From: Beroe ovata | Lineage: Eukaryota; Ctenophora; Nuda; Beroida; Beroidae | Assembly: GCA_946803715.1 (NCBI GenBank) | Contig: CAMPET010000116.1 | Span: 174,982-221,341 of the forward strand | DNA length: 46,360 nt | Direction: 5' to 3' | In this document: piece after piece, positions 1-20,428 of the stretch | Layout of the letters: the number at the start of each line of letters is the position of its first letter | How positions within the stretch are numbered: the stretch's first letter is position 1 | Notes under the pieces: model-generated | Told to the model about the DNA's origin: nothing | The model's input: only the letters and a program-made list of their open reading frames with translations | The model's database searches: none | Program-made: the position numbers and the translations under genes

Positions 1-66
1 AATTACGAGAACCACCAGCCCCAATTACGAGAACCACCAGCCCCAATTACGAGAATCACCAGCCCC
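1..66. repeat. Three tandem copies of a 22-bp unit
   Basis: The window opens with three head-to-tail 22-bp units starting AATTACGAGAACC; the third has one substitution (gaacc to gaatc). The array may extend left of the window. An open frame (frame 3) runs from the array to a stop near 203, so it could be the end of a repeat-containing coding exon, but no family is recognisable and the unit is not a multiple of three. Confidence 0.8.
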
Positions 67-203
67 AACAACCGGACTCTGAAGGCGGAGCACTGGGGCA
101 GCATAATATAAAGGTCATAGGTCTAACAATGCCCCCCACGATGGGGGGAGCATATTATATGCGTCTACACACCACAAGCAACGTGAATCATCACATATTG
201 TAA

Positions 204-1072
204 TTTTATGAATTAAGTATGAGGCTTGAATTCAGAAAGCGGGGTGATCTTACTGAAAATCGGTTGTGGGGATTTTCCGATCATGAGCAGAGAACGGGTT
301 TAGTAGAATGAGCAGATTTATTTAGTAAAATGAGCAGATTCTAATTAACATTACAATAGAAGTGATCATCTCGCGTCTCTTCCCTACATTAACATAATAT
401 GCTATCGACTACTAATAGGGAAATATAAGTGGTTGAAATGTTAGATATCAAGGTACACACTGAATCTATTATTTCGCCATTTCGTCTCCCTCTCTCATGG
501 CTGAACAATGACCATCATCAATGGCCACACAACCCGAATTGTGGAGATATCCGAATGTAGCTGTTGACTGGTGAAGCCCTAAAACCTATATTATAAACTC
601 CACATCTGCACTTCTGATCGGCATTTTGAGAACACCAATGGAATAGACTTTTATGTAGAGATGATGACTCAAGTAAGTTTCGAAAATTGATATAGGATAC
701 AGGAATAAGAAACCAGTGATGAAACTTGTAGGCTCAAAATCGCGGAAAAATGAGAAACCTCTAGCCTAGGATTTTAATAAGTTTCTTATAAAAGAAACTG
801 AGTGTATTTCCTGACGAGCTAGCTCAGAAATTCCTGCAGATTCGGATTCTGCGTCAAAGAATATCCTAGAAACACTTATTACCATTTATCGTCCCGAAAA
901 AAAATTGTTTGACCAATTTTGGTGTGTCTCACTGATTGTCGTGGTTTTGCACGCTTAGTTTACCACGGATTTGAAATTGTGATTTTGGCGCGGTTCCACT
1001 GCGACTAGGAACTCTACATGATCGTAGAAAGGGTTGTTGCTTGTAGTGTGAGTGATTGACTCTATACCTCAG
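204..1072. other. Non-coding stretch with two dispersed repeats
   Basis: No gene is recognisable. Bases 660-810 are nearly identical to 3192-3342, differing by a few substitutions and a 2-bp indel. Bases 811-1040 are a diverged copy of the repeat family also found at 9630-11450 (shared phrase around GATTCGGATTCT). The two repeats abut here, whereas at 3192-3342 the first is followed by other sequence. Confidence 0.6.
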
Positions 1073-1508
1073 GATCCAGACTGGCGGTCTATCAACTGCA
1101 AGCTAGCGTTCATGCTGACTGCTGTGTCTGAGCCTATGAGACGGCAAGTAGCAGAGAGTGGTGGCCTGGGTACTCTCACTAGGGTTGCAGAGGAAGTGAT
1201 TTACCGCAGTCCCACACCATCACGACAAGTTAACATTGCACATGGTGAATGTCACAAGGTGTGACGTGTTTAGCATAACACTACACTGGGATCAGATATC
1301 AGGGAAAATGGAGGAGTCAGAGGAAGTGATGGCATTCCTGATCCTGGTCAAGAACCTACATTCTGGAATGTGTGTCAGAGAGGAGAGTGCGTCATACCAA
1401 ACTATGATCGCCAAGTTCCTACCCATCATGATAAACACTACTGCACAGTTCCCCGAGCACTTTCTACCACGTGTCGACACGTGTCTACCCCGTGTCGATA
1501 ACGAGTGG
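1073..1508 (+). CDS. Two exons of an unidentified helical protein (partial)
   Basis: Two phase-compatible exons. The first runs 1073-1244, from a CAG acceptor to a GTGAAT donor. The second starts at 1303 after a CAG acceptor and is open to 1607; a GTGAAT donor after 1508 and a GTGAGA further on are possible ends. The first exon contains a helix-like stretch with an armadillo flavour (motif QVAESGGLGTLTRVAEEV); the second continues with hydrophobic helices. I do not recognise the family. ARM/HEAT similarity is only an impression. No start codon or further exons are evident, and a contig join at 2098 limits what lies downstream. Confidence 0.4.
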
Positions 1509-1619
1509 GTGAATCGCACACCCCCCTCGTTTCCCTGTCGACTGTTGGTGAGAGCTATATCATGGAATATTGTGTTTCAGTTTCACGGGTTTACAGTATC
1601 TCGGTAGAGAGGGGGGGGT

Positions 1620-2097
1620 CCAACTACCAGCGGCCATTTGCCTAAAAAAATCCCGATTTCAGCCAGATGGCCGATGGCCGGATGGCCATTTTTTTTCTCT
1701 TTTGCCTTCCAGAATCGCCCACAAGCATCAAGGTTGATGATAGTAAGAGAGAAAGTTGTAGCAATTCATACAAGGAACATTTTCTAGTACTTTCAGTGAG
1801 GAGTATGTCGTAGGTAGGTTGTGTAGGGATGTCATGAAATTGGTTATTTCATTCTCCTATCAACTTATTTCATGTGAGGTGTGCTGTGATAGTGATTTCT
1901 GTAGCCAAAAAAAGTGAGCAATGCGCATATCATGGACTGATAATAGCCCGGCTATCCTTGTTGTTGGCTATAGGCTAGGGAGGCTCAAGATATTTTGGGT
2001 ATATCTAACTATAATTATGTTTCCAAACCAGTGTTAGGTTAGTCATGTCTCGCGGTGTCCTGCCTCTTAAGAACTGCTACTTATTTGAAACTATGCT
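1620..2097. other. Stretch without recognisable gene
   Basis: AT-rich sequence with a small imperfect palindromic patch (GGCCATTT...GATGGCC, about 1631-1691). No exon of NDUFS1 or any other family was found here. It ends at the contig join at 2098. Confidence 0.5.
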
Positions 2098-2098
2098 N

Positions 2099-2945
2099 AT
2101 CGATGTCATGGATGCTGTAGGTAGGTCAAATCCCTCTATCACTCTTTACATGAAGTCTTGACCTGGTCAAGTCTTCCTTATTGATATGAACCCTGAAAAA
2201 TAAGGTGTTTATGTATCATTAAAAGTCAGACATTTGACCCGCTTATACTATAGTGTAGATCAAGGATCGACCGGGATCGCTTTTTCAGCCGGGACCGGGA
2301 CCGGGACCGGGATCGACAAAAAGTGCCGGGACCGGGATTTTGCCGGGACCGGGACTATAACCGGGACCGGGATTAAAACCGGGACCGGGACTGTAACCGG
2401 GACCGGGATTTTGACCGGGACCGGGACTAGAAAATTTTAGAAAATTTACTAAATAAAAATTTACTAAATAAAAATTCTTTGAAAGTTCAAATTTTTAATT
2501 ATTTCATTTCATTTTAATCATACAATATAATAACCTTAACCAATGAGCCGTACCTAAATGCCACCAAATCTGCACCCTTATTAAGTTGTTAAAATGCACT
2601 ATCGGCATAGGACGACAAATAAGCGGCTGCCGACAGGAAGTTGAATACCGACGTACAACAGTTGCCTCACTTGCCAGCAATTGACAAAGTTGAATTATTA
2701 TCATACTTCCTTGGTTATTTGAGTTTATCGATTATCACTAGTTACAAGTCTGATAAGAGTTATGTTTGTGCGTTATTACCAGAATGTATTAATCAGCAAA
2801 TTCACCATGCTTTTTGATGGCGCATTACTCATCTAGATTTGTACTAGCCCAATCTATCGAATACCTATCGGTTAAACTTAAACACGACAAGGGCTTATCA
2901 GTATCGATCTCTGCGAATTACCGAGCTTTTCTTGTTAAACACTTG
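2099..2945. repeat. 847-bp contig duplicating 3470-4316
   Basis: The whole interval between the single 'n' at 2098 and the 'n' at 2946 matches 3470-4316 with an offset of 1371 bp and no difference that I could see by eye. It carries the 3' end of the same NDUFS1 exon, its donor, and the left half of the same hAT-type element including the GTGTAGAT flank. A duplicate exactly bounded by assembly placeholders is best read as a redundant contig rather than a biological tandem duplication. Confidence 0.85.
2261..2945 (+). mobile_element. Truncated copy of the hAT-type element
   Basis: Starts CAAGGATCGACCGGGATC after the 8-bp sequence GTGTAGAT (2253-2260) and carries the subterminal CCGGGACCGGGA repeats. 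It is cut at the contig join (2946). Since insertion site and flank are identical to the full element at 3632-4872, it is the same insertion represented twice. Confidence 0.8.
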
Positions 2946-2946
2946 N

Positions 2947-3140
2947 GTCAGTTTGAGTGAGCATTTGAGGATAGCTCTCAAACGGATCGACCGATTGATT
3001 TGAAACTTTTATCATCGGTCAAGGACCATTAAAAACTCGAGCGATCAAAATTTTACGTCTATCGGATGATCGGTTCCCGAGTTAGTGGCCGCCTTAACCC
3101 CTTATCAGTACAACGATAATTCTATCAATAGAAAACGTCT
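2947..3140 (-). repeat. Dispersed repeat, reverse orientation
   Basis: Contains, on the minus strand, the phrases of the 9630-11450 repeat family (aagggGTTA..GGCGGCC.., ..GAGCTATCCTCAAATGCT-like). A similar reverse-oriented copy is at 43560-43852. No coding capacity is evident. Confidence 0.55.
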
Positions 3141-3191
3141 GGCTTCTGGGGTTGCGCCCCCAGGCCCCTGCCCATGCCCCTTCACTTGTTG

Positions 3192-3342
3192 AGATGATGA
3201 CTCAAGTAAGATTCGAAAATTGATATAGGATACAGGAATAAGAAACCAGTTAAGAAACTTGTAGGCTCAAAATCGCGGAAAAATATGAAACCTCTAGCCT
3301 AGGATTTTAATAAGTTTCTTTTAAAAGAAACTGAGTGTATTC
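3192..3342. repeat. 150-bp duplicate of 660-810
   Basis: Near-identical to 660-810 over about 150 bp, starting GATGATGACTCAAGTAAG, with scattered substitutions and a 2-bp indel. It lies just upstream of the first visible NDUFS1 exon. Whether it is a mobile repeat or a scaffold redundancy is not clear. Confidence 0.7.
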
Positions 3343-3385
3343 ATGAGCATTGTGCAGATATTGAATCGGCAAGGGCCATATATAA

Positions 3386-13436
<10,051 letters not shown>

Positions 13437-14108
13437 GGGTAATGCGGGTGAGATGGAAGAGACATTTGTAAATTTGGTCGTGCCCCAGGATTTGCTGTCA
13501 TATACGCACATTTTCTGAATCCCTGACCCACTTCTTTTCCTAATTGATTGATAAAGCCTGTGATAGACAGTTTTCATCGTAAGTTTTGAGTTTGCTCCCC
13601 GATGCTCTTATGGTGATTTAGACGAGTATACTGAGCTTAATTGTGCGAGTGTATATTTAAGTTATTGTATGATTAACAATATTTCTGCTTGAGTAAGAAA
13701 ATCAATCTTCTTGATATAAAACTAAAAGATAATTTTCAAGATCTTGACGTTGCGGTAGGTGATTGTGCTCAAACTAATACCAAAAACCTCTGCTTAGGTT
13801 GAAATGTCATTGTGAAGAAGTGGTCTTCAGCCAAATGGTGAGGAAAACGTCCAATTATTGTCTTGATTGGCCTCTTCCAAGTGAAAGAAATCTTTTCCAG
13901 CTACAATTATGTCATTATTTCAGGAGATCTGATAAGGTGCTACATATAGTCAATCTGTTCTGGAAGAATCAGCAATAGCGGATTATAAGGTAGGCACTTG
14001 ATTTTCATTGGAATGAGGTTTAGTTGAAATGAGGTTTAGTTGGAATGAGGTTAAGAATTCAAGATATAACCAAGGTCTTATCGCACCAGTTTTAACACAG
14101 GATTCAAG
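13437..14108. other. NDUFS1-DCUN1D intergenic region
   Basis: Holds the NDUFS1 3' UTR and the DCUN1D promoter; I see no further gene. Around 14010-14055 there are about three tandem 15-bp units related to GGAATGAGGTTTAGTT. Confidence 0.5.
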
Positions 14109-16947
14109 ATGAATTTCCCGAAGAAGTCGTCGGGAAGCAGTAAAGATAGAATGATTGCCAAATTTATGCAGGTACTTCGCAACCATATCAAAATGGCATT
14201 TCTTAAACCCCAGAAATATTTATCTAACTTAGAGAACTGCCCATAATAATATTAATCTAACTAAGAAAAGGCGTATAAACCCCCTGCTCTTGTGAATGCG
14301 TACTGAATATCGCGATTGTTTCAGCTGACAGCAACTGGTGAGAAGACAGCTAATTTCTGTCTCTCTGTACACGGCTGGAAACTTGAGGAAGCGTGTGACT
14401 ACTACTTCAGGTGATAAGAAAGGGACTAGGGAGGGAAAATGTCTCAAGAGACGTCTCAGATGAGAGACGTCTTAGATAAGAGACGTCTTAGATAAGAAAT
14501 GTCTTAGATAAGAAATGTCTTAGATAAGAAAGTGTTTAGTTTTACAACGCTTCTTACAGAAAAAGAATATAAAAAAGGATAGTTAGCGAATATAGGTAGG
14601 TAATTTGTTAAAAACGACAAAGTGTTGCAAGTTGTAATAGTCTTGAACGAGTTTAATAGAATTGAACGAGTTAAATAGAATGGGAATGAACGAATGAGTT
14701 CTATCTGAACACGTTCTATCATAGAACGTTTATCATGCCTTCATAATAGATCTTTATCAATAGTCTCTCAGTCAACACTGTGTATCTCATTTAAATTCCC
14801 ATTCAAAATGAGAACATATTTTACCGCTGTCACAATTATAGAACTGTAGGTGGTTGTAACACTTAATAAGGTAATCATGGGTAATTACTAATTAGGGTAA
14901 TTAGATATTCTTCTTAGCAACACCTATAGCATATTCTCACCTGAGCAACCAATTCGTCTCTTAGCAACCCATAGCAACTAACCCTTCTCTCTCCGTAGCA
15001 ACCCAGAAAAGTATTGTCGAGACCACAAACAGCAGATCTTGGTGGACCGCAAGAAAATCCAACATTTATTCGAACGCTATAAAGGTAAGAGCGACAATGT
15101 CTGCTTCATAATATCAGCCAAGGTGTTTATCGCATAATTTCCATTTCAATAAAGCACACCGGCCGCTTCTAAGATTATACTCTGTTCTGTCTGGAAGTGG
15201 ATTCATTGAATGGGAAGCAAGGGTCATTTGCTGATTTGCATACGACATGGCTGTAGCATCCATAATATGCAAATTTGAATTGACGTCAGTAACCCGCGGA
15301 CGAATGGAATCACTCATAATACGCATCCCATTATTAGAAAAGCTATGATTGGGACGCGTGACGTCACGACAAGTTGGGTTTCAATGCCGTATTTTCGGTC
15401 GCATCATCAAAAGTAGTTGAATACTTTAACTTGATGTACCTACCTCACGAGAGAACCCCTTCCCTCCCTTACTCCTCTTCCCCCTCAAAAACACACACAC
15501 ACACAAACACACACACATACACATACACACACACACACACAAACTCACACACACACACACACACACACATCTCCCTCACTCCCAACTCTTTTCCAGATTC
15601 AAACTCTGACATGGTCCTGGTTGACGGGTTACTCCGCTTCTCCCAAGAGATACACCTAGACGTGTACTCCATTGATGCTCTGATATTCAACTGGAAGCTT
15701 GGGGCAGCCGAACAGGGTCAGTGGTCACGTGACGAGTTTTGTAACGGCCTAGTTGCACTTGGGTGAGTGGAATGGTACTATTGCAGAGTCATGTTGAGGG
15801 GACTCTTCATGCCAATGATCTCTTCACGGATGTGTGTCATTTTGTATGAATCTGGCATGGCATTATCATGGATTATGATATGAAGTTAAAGAACACTTGA
15901 ATGCCAGATTTTCGGCCCAAAAGAAACCTTTTCACGGATGTTTACTTGACTCCGCACTCAATTCTCAGGTGTGATTCGGTTGAAAAGCTCCGTCAGCGAA
16001 TATCACAGCTGGATAACGATATCAAGCAGCCCCAGAAATTCAAGGATTTCTACCAGTTCGCCTTCAACTTCGCCAAGGATACCGGATCCAAGAACTTGAG
16101 TAAGTGACCAGCTCATAGGTACCATGGGATTCCGACCTGTTTCCAAGATGAATCACTCTGGGAGAGACTTTGAATTTAAATTTTTCGACAGATTTATCAA
16201 TGGTATCGATATTATTTGCCACCGACCTACCAAGAAGAGAATGAATCCGAATGAATATTCTCCCTTTTCAGACATAGAACACGCCATACAGACGTGGAAG
16301 ATCGTTTTAGCGGGCAGATTCGCTCTCCTGGATGATTGGTGTACTTTCCTTGCAGTGAGTTTTAAACACATATATGATCAATGATCACCGATCGTATTCT
16401 GTGTTTCATCATCATATGAAATTTTGATGAAGTATGGCAATTTCGTATTGATCTGAAATAGGTAGCTGAAGCCACTGCTATGAACAGTGTTAGAAATTCT
16501 TGACTCTCTTGAGTTTCCTGTATTATCACGGTGATTTGGTGCCGTATTACATCCCAACTTCCACTGATGACATCACACTGATGTTGCATCACTCTCATCA
16601 CCTAGCAACACGACAGACGTGCTATACCACGTGACACGTGGAATTTGCTGCTTGATTTCGCTCTCAATATCAACTCTGATCTATCTAACTACGACGATGA
16701 AGGTAAGATAATAAGTTTCCAAAGAATATGGATGAAATTCAAGTGTTCGAGGAAAATTGGTTTCCGTGCTTACTCTATTCAGCTGTACTTTTACTTATCA
16801 GTACAATGTCCTGTGATAAGAAATCATGTCGGAAAGAGTTCGTTGCCGAGATTGATCGTTCTTATCCCAGGGGCGTGGCCGTGTCTAATTGACGAATTCG
16901 TCTCATGGGTGCGTCCGAAACTGGAAGCTAACAACGAGATGTCGTGA
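14109..16947 (+). CDS. DCUN1D: DCN1-like protein (cullin neddylation cofactor)
   Basis: Scaffold-like E3 cofactor that promotes NEDD8 transfer from the UBE2M/UBE2F E2s to cullins. Eight exons: 14109-14171, 14325-14410, 14999-15084, 15597-15762, 15969-16099, 16272-16354, 16606-16702, 16871-16947, giving 262 residues, the usual family length. N-terminal UBA-like region: [20 protein letters not shown]. Potentiating-neddylation (PONY) domain: [80 protein letters not shown]. All phases join and there is no internal stop. The short basic start ([15 protein letters not shown]) resembles DCUN1D1/2 rather than the longer DCUN1D4/5 or the myristoylated DCUN1D3, but the paralogue cannot be fixed by eye. 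It lies head-to-tail between NDUFS1 and ADAR. Confidence 0.95.
14447..14530 (+). repeat. 16-bp minisatellite in DCUN1D intron 2
   Basis: About five tandem units around AGAGACGTCTTAGATA, drifting to AGAAATGTCTTAGATA. It lies entirely within an intron. Confidence 0.75.
15489..15570. repeat. (CA)n microsatellite
   Basis: Interrupted CA repeat immediately upstream of the DCUN1D exon 4 acceptor (15596). Open frames across it are artefacts of the repeat. Confidence 0.9.
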
Positions 16948-17487
16948 TGTTTAAACCTCCAGAGATGAATACCATATTAAAGGGGAAGAGCTTTCGGATT
17001 GGGAAAAAGCTTGAACCACGCGTGATATCTTGTCACACGGTGTTTTGCGTTACCATGGCAACGTAGAGTGACGTTATCATTGATGAACACTGTCGTGGAC
17101 AGTGTCCACTGAACACGTGGTAACTGTGCTTGAGGTTCGTAGAATGTGGGTCGTTTCGACGAACTTCTTACCTTCCACCCTCGGCCAATTTAGCGGTCTG
17201 TTTCGGTTAAAACCAATGTCCAATATTCAAAATGGAATGATGGGTTTGAAAAATGGTTCTGATTTGTAGTTTTCATGCATCAAAAGTAATAGTGTCAATA
17301 TATAGAAACTTAATTTCAAAATGGATATTTTGCAATAAAATTCTAATGCTCGAAAAAAGGCTGGCCATCCTGACTCTTCAATTTCACCAAGGAATTGAAT
17401 TTGGAAAAACTTTTTGGTGGTTCTAGACACTGAGTGCTATTATAGTCGATTGATGCAATAATCGCAGGTAGAAAATATGTTAAGTAG
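16948..17487. other. DCUN1D-ADAR intergenic region
   Basis: No gene recognised. Contains an AATAAA at about 17334 and the presumptive ADAR promoter/5' UTR. A CAG at 17465-17467 precedes the ADAR start and could be a 3' splice site of an untranslated leader exon. Confidence 0.4.
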
Positions 17488-19677
17488 ATGGGTATACTCT
17501 ATCACATCCTAAAGGCCAAACAATCTGAAAGTGAAAAGGTCAAGTTTTGGAGCGAGCAGAAAACAGATTCAAACAACTTAAGGTTTGTTAATAAAAATCC
17601 GGTTTCTATCATCAATGAAAGATACCCATATGCTGAATGGAGAGAAGGTGAACCGATAACCAGCTACGGAAAATTGGTTTTTTCTGTCACACTTCATATC
17701 AATGATGAGTATTATGTCGGAACAGCTACGAGCAAAAAAGAGGCCAAAAGAGTAGCTGCAGCAGACTGCATTTTGCAGAGACATGGGCTCGTTTCCAATT
17801 TTGGAAGAATCGAGGAGAGTTCTGATTACACGAAGATTCATCCTGTTTGCCCTGAAGCTATGAGTATGAAATCTGAAAAGGTTTGGAGCGAGAAGAAAAC
17901 AGATTCAAACAACATTGGAGTCATCAGTAAAAACCCAGTTTCTATCATCAATGAAAGATACCCATATGCTGAATGGAGAGAAGGTGAACCGATAACCAGC
18001 TACGGAAAATTGGTTTTTTCTGTCACACTTCATATCAATGATGAGTATTATGTCGGAACAGCTACGAGCAAAAAAGAGGCCAAAAGAGTAGCTGCAGCTG
18101 ACTGTATTTTGCAGAGACATGGGCTCGTTTCCAATTTTGCTGCTCTGATTGGTCCTGGGGGTGGTCCTGTCAAAACTCCATCCATTTCTGAAGGTCATAG
18201 CTCAGTTATGCTATTGAATCAGACATATGGCCCATCAGCCTGTTTGTATGAAGTTACTGAAGGACCGATGAACGGTAATACACCCTCATTTGTGTGCAAA
18301 CTTACATTAAATGGTGAAATATTTGAAGGCATTGCCACGACCAAAAAGAAAGCAAAGCATGTTTGTGCTTCAAAAGCTCTTGCCAGCAATGGGTATTCTA
18401 TATCGTACAATGAAAATGGCATGAAGCAAGAAATTAGAAAGGACATGCCAAAAATCGATAGTCAGCATCAGCTTTTCGCTGACAAAGTTGCCTCTCTTGC
18501 TCAAAAGAAGTTTGAAGAGCTTTGTGTCCATCTAAAAGAGCATCAAAGGAAGAAGAATGTTCTAGCAGCTGCAATTCTATATAAATATTCCACTGACAGT
18601 GATGAAAGCTTCAAAGCTGATGGTGACATGGTAGTTATTGCAGTTGCAACCGGCACTAAAGTTCTGGGTGGTGATTCCCTGAGTCTCGATGGGAAAGCTC
18701 TGAATGATAGCCATGCAGAAATTCAGATCAGAAGATGCGTCATCAAGTTTCTGTATTGCCAGTTAAAAGCTTTCAAGGACAAGCGAAGTTCTGTTTTGGA
18801 GTTGAAAGATGGAAGATACAAGTTAAAAGATGAGTTCACTCTTCATCTGTACATCAATACTGCGCCTTGTGGTGATGCACGAATATTTAGTCCAAAGCAA
18901 GAAGGGGAACAAGCTCAGGTTGTGAACGAAGATGGCCATCCAAATCGTATTAATAGGGGTCAACTCAGGACAAAAATTGAGAGTGGCGAAGGTACAATTC
19001 CAGTCATGAATGTTGGAGAAGCAGTGTTAACTTGGGATGGTATTCTTGCAGGGCAGAGATTAAGAACAATGTCTTGTAGTGATAAATTATGTCGATCAAA
19101 TGTCCTTGGTATACAGGGCTGCTTACTATCCCATTTCATGAACCCAGTCTATTACTCATCGATAATTGTTGGGAGGTTGTTCAGTTTTTCACATCTGTCA
19201 AGGGCAATTTATGGCAGAGTTCGAGTGGATGGTATGGAGTCAATGCTCCCGCCTGGCTATCGAGTGAATGTCCCACTTTTGTTGTCTGTATCTACTGCAG
19301 AATCTAGATCTGTTTCGAAAGCTTCGAACTTTTGCTTCAATTGGACTATTGGCGACACAGTTCCGGAAGCTTTAAAGACTACAGATGGGTTAGTTGATGA
19401 TGGCAAGATGTCACAATCAGGAATTTGTAAGAATTCATTATTCCGACTTTTCCTTGCCGAATGTGAAAGGCAAAATATCCTTGAAAAGTTTGAAGACAAA
19501 CTCTATTTTGAAGCGAAGAATGACGCGACTGAATATAGCAAAGTCAAACTGATACTCATGGAACACTTTTTGAAACAGGGATACGGCTGTTGGGTGAAAA
19601 AACCCATTGAGCAAAGCATGTTTGGTGTAGAGTTGGAAAAATTCTTTGATTCTTCAACTTCTCTTTTGATTCACTGA
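17488..19677 (+). CDS. ADAR: Adenosine deaminase acting on RNA, single exon, three dsRBDs
   Basis: Converts adenosine to inosine in double-stranded RNA. One uninterrupted 729-residue frame. Domains: dsRBD1 about 37-103, dsRBD2 about 149-215, dsRBD3 about 234-305 (each with a KK-x-AK-type helix, e.g. [20 protein letters not shown]), and a C-terminal deaminase domain about 335-725. Catalytic motifs are intact: HAEI (His409 zinc ligand, Glu411 proton shuttle), [10 protein letters not shown] (Cys461), SCSDK (Cys530), with the flipping-loop GEGTIPV. The C terminus ([10 protein letters not shown]) matches the ADAR2-type inositol-phosphate pocket. One notable change: the motif normally read as SDKxxRWN is SDKLCRSN, so a pocket Trp is Ser537. 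The gene lacks introns while neighbours have many, suggesting a retrogene. Start: first Met of the frame; AATAAA at 20037-20042 follows. Confidence 0.96.
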   Translation: MGILYHILKAKQSESEKVKFWSEQKTDSNNLRFVNKNPVSIINERYPYAEWREGEPITSYGKLVFSVTLHINDEYYVGTATSKKEAKRVAAADCILQRHGLVSNFGRIEESSDYTKIHPVCPEAMSMKSEKVWSEKKTDSNNIGVISKNPVSIINERYPYAEWREGEPITSYGKLVFSVTLHINDEYYVGTATSKKEAKRVAAADCILQRHGLVSNFAALIGPGGGPVKTPSISEGHSSVMLLNQTYGPSACLYEVTEGPMNGNTPSFVCKLTLNGEIFEGIATTKKKAKHVCASKALASNGYSISYNENGMKQEIRKDMPKIDSQHQLFADKVASLAQKKFEELCVHLKEHQRKKNVLAAAILYKYSTDSDESFKADGDMVVIAVATGTKVLGGDSLSLDGKALNDSHAEIQIRRCVIKFLYCQLKAFKDKRSSVLELKDGRYKLKDEFTLHLYINTAPCGDARIFSPKQEGEQAQVVNEDGHPNRINRGQLRTKIESGEGTIPVMNVGEAVLTWDGILAGQRLRTMSCSDKLCRSNVLGIQGCLLSHFMNPVYYSSIIVGRLFSFSHLSRAIYGRVRVDGMESMLPPGYRVNVPLLLSVSTAESRSVSKASNFCFNWTIGDTVPEALKTTDGLVDDGKMSQSGICKNSLFRLFLAECERQNILEKFEDKLYFEAKNDATEYSKVKLILMEHFLKQGYGCWVKKPIEQSMFGVELEKFFDSSTSLLIH
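17551..18144 (+). repeat. In-frame 336-bp tandem duplication in ADAR
   Basis: 17551-17808 and 17887-18144 are direct repeats at an offset of 336 bp (112 codons). About 69 residues, from [15 protein letters not shown] to QRHGLVSNF, are identical, and over the matching ~205 bases I count only two or three nucleotide differences, all silent. The flanking linker residues differ. The unit duplicates one dsRBD plus linker. Confidence 0.92.
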
Positions 19678-20428
19678 TCGAGATCTATGATCATCATTTT
19701 AGTTTGTTCAGGAATCGAAACCGTGGGATTCCGTACAGACCACTCTGTCACAGAAGTTGAAAGCGCCCTAATATCGCATTAATTTTAGATCAATTAAATC
19801 TAATAATAATCCCTATTCAGTAAGCTGTTTTGTATAAACGCAACTACTACGGGTGCTGAAGTTTAGATCTTTCATCATACCATATTTAATTCTGATATCA
19901 TATTGATATTTTGAGAAACTTTCAAGTAACCTTTTTTTGCATGACATGATCTAGCTTATTACGCAATGGGTTTTTTCTAATTAAAGAGATCAGCTTCTCA
20001 ATCTTTCGATTTTATGTTCCGTGCACACCTGAATGTAATAAAAGTTGATTCTGCACTCGTATCGTCTGTCTGGAAAGTTCTTACGAGATAGCATTAGCAC
20101 TAACGTGAGAGACAATTCGCGTGTTTTCTGCAACGTCATGGACTGATAAGTCCTTGGAGTTGGAATCTTGTACTGTTCTGAATCGATGACAGATGACTAT
20201 TCTTAGTGGTGATTTAGCGTTGTCAGAATGTTAAAGTAGGGAAACTGAAAGTAACAGGATTCCTAGATTCGTGCGTGACGCGAATGATATACGGTGAAAA
20301 TCCGAGTGCACGTCTATAATTCCAGAAAAATCCTCCCAGTGGCTGAAATAAACCGACCCCATCGCACCCTGTCTTTTCCTCTGATATACCCAAACCTAAC
20401 TTCTCGCCACCAATTATAGGGTTCTAGG
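19678..20428. other. ADAR 3' UTR and intergenic region
   Basis: Includes an AATAAA at 20037-20042, about 360 bases after the ADAR stop. No other gene is recognisable before the NDUFAF4 start. Confidence 0.6.

Noticed and set aside
2099-2116. A second functional copy of the NDUFS1 exon
   Set aside because: Only the last bases of the exon are present, and the block is bounded by assembly placeholders and matches 3470-4316.
2234-2440. Threonine/glycine-rich frame (repeated TGTG) also at 3605-3811
   Set aside because: It is a translation of the CCGGGA subterminal repeats of the hAT-type element, not a protein gene.
15469-15690. Cys/Val-rich and Thr/His-rich frames over the CA repeat, and similar ones at 43955-44167
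   Set aside because: Microsatellite translations; the real coding in the first case is DCUN1D exon 4.
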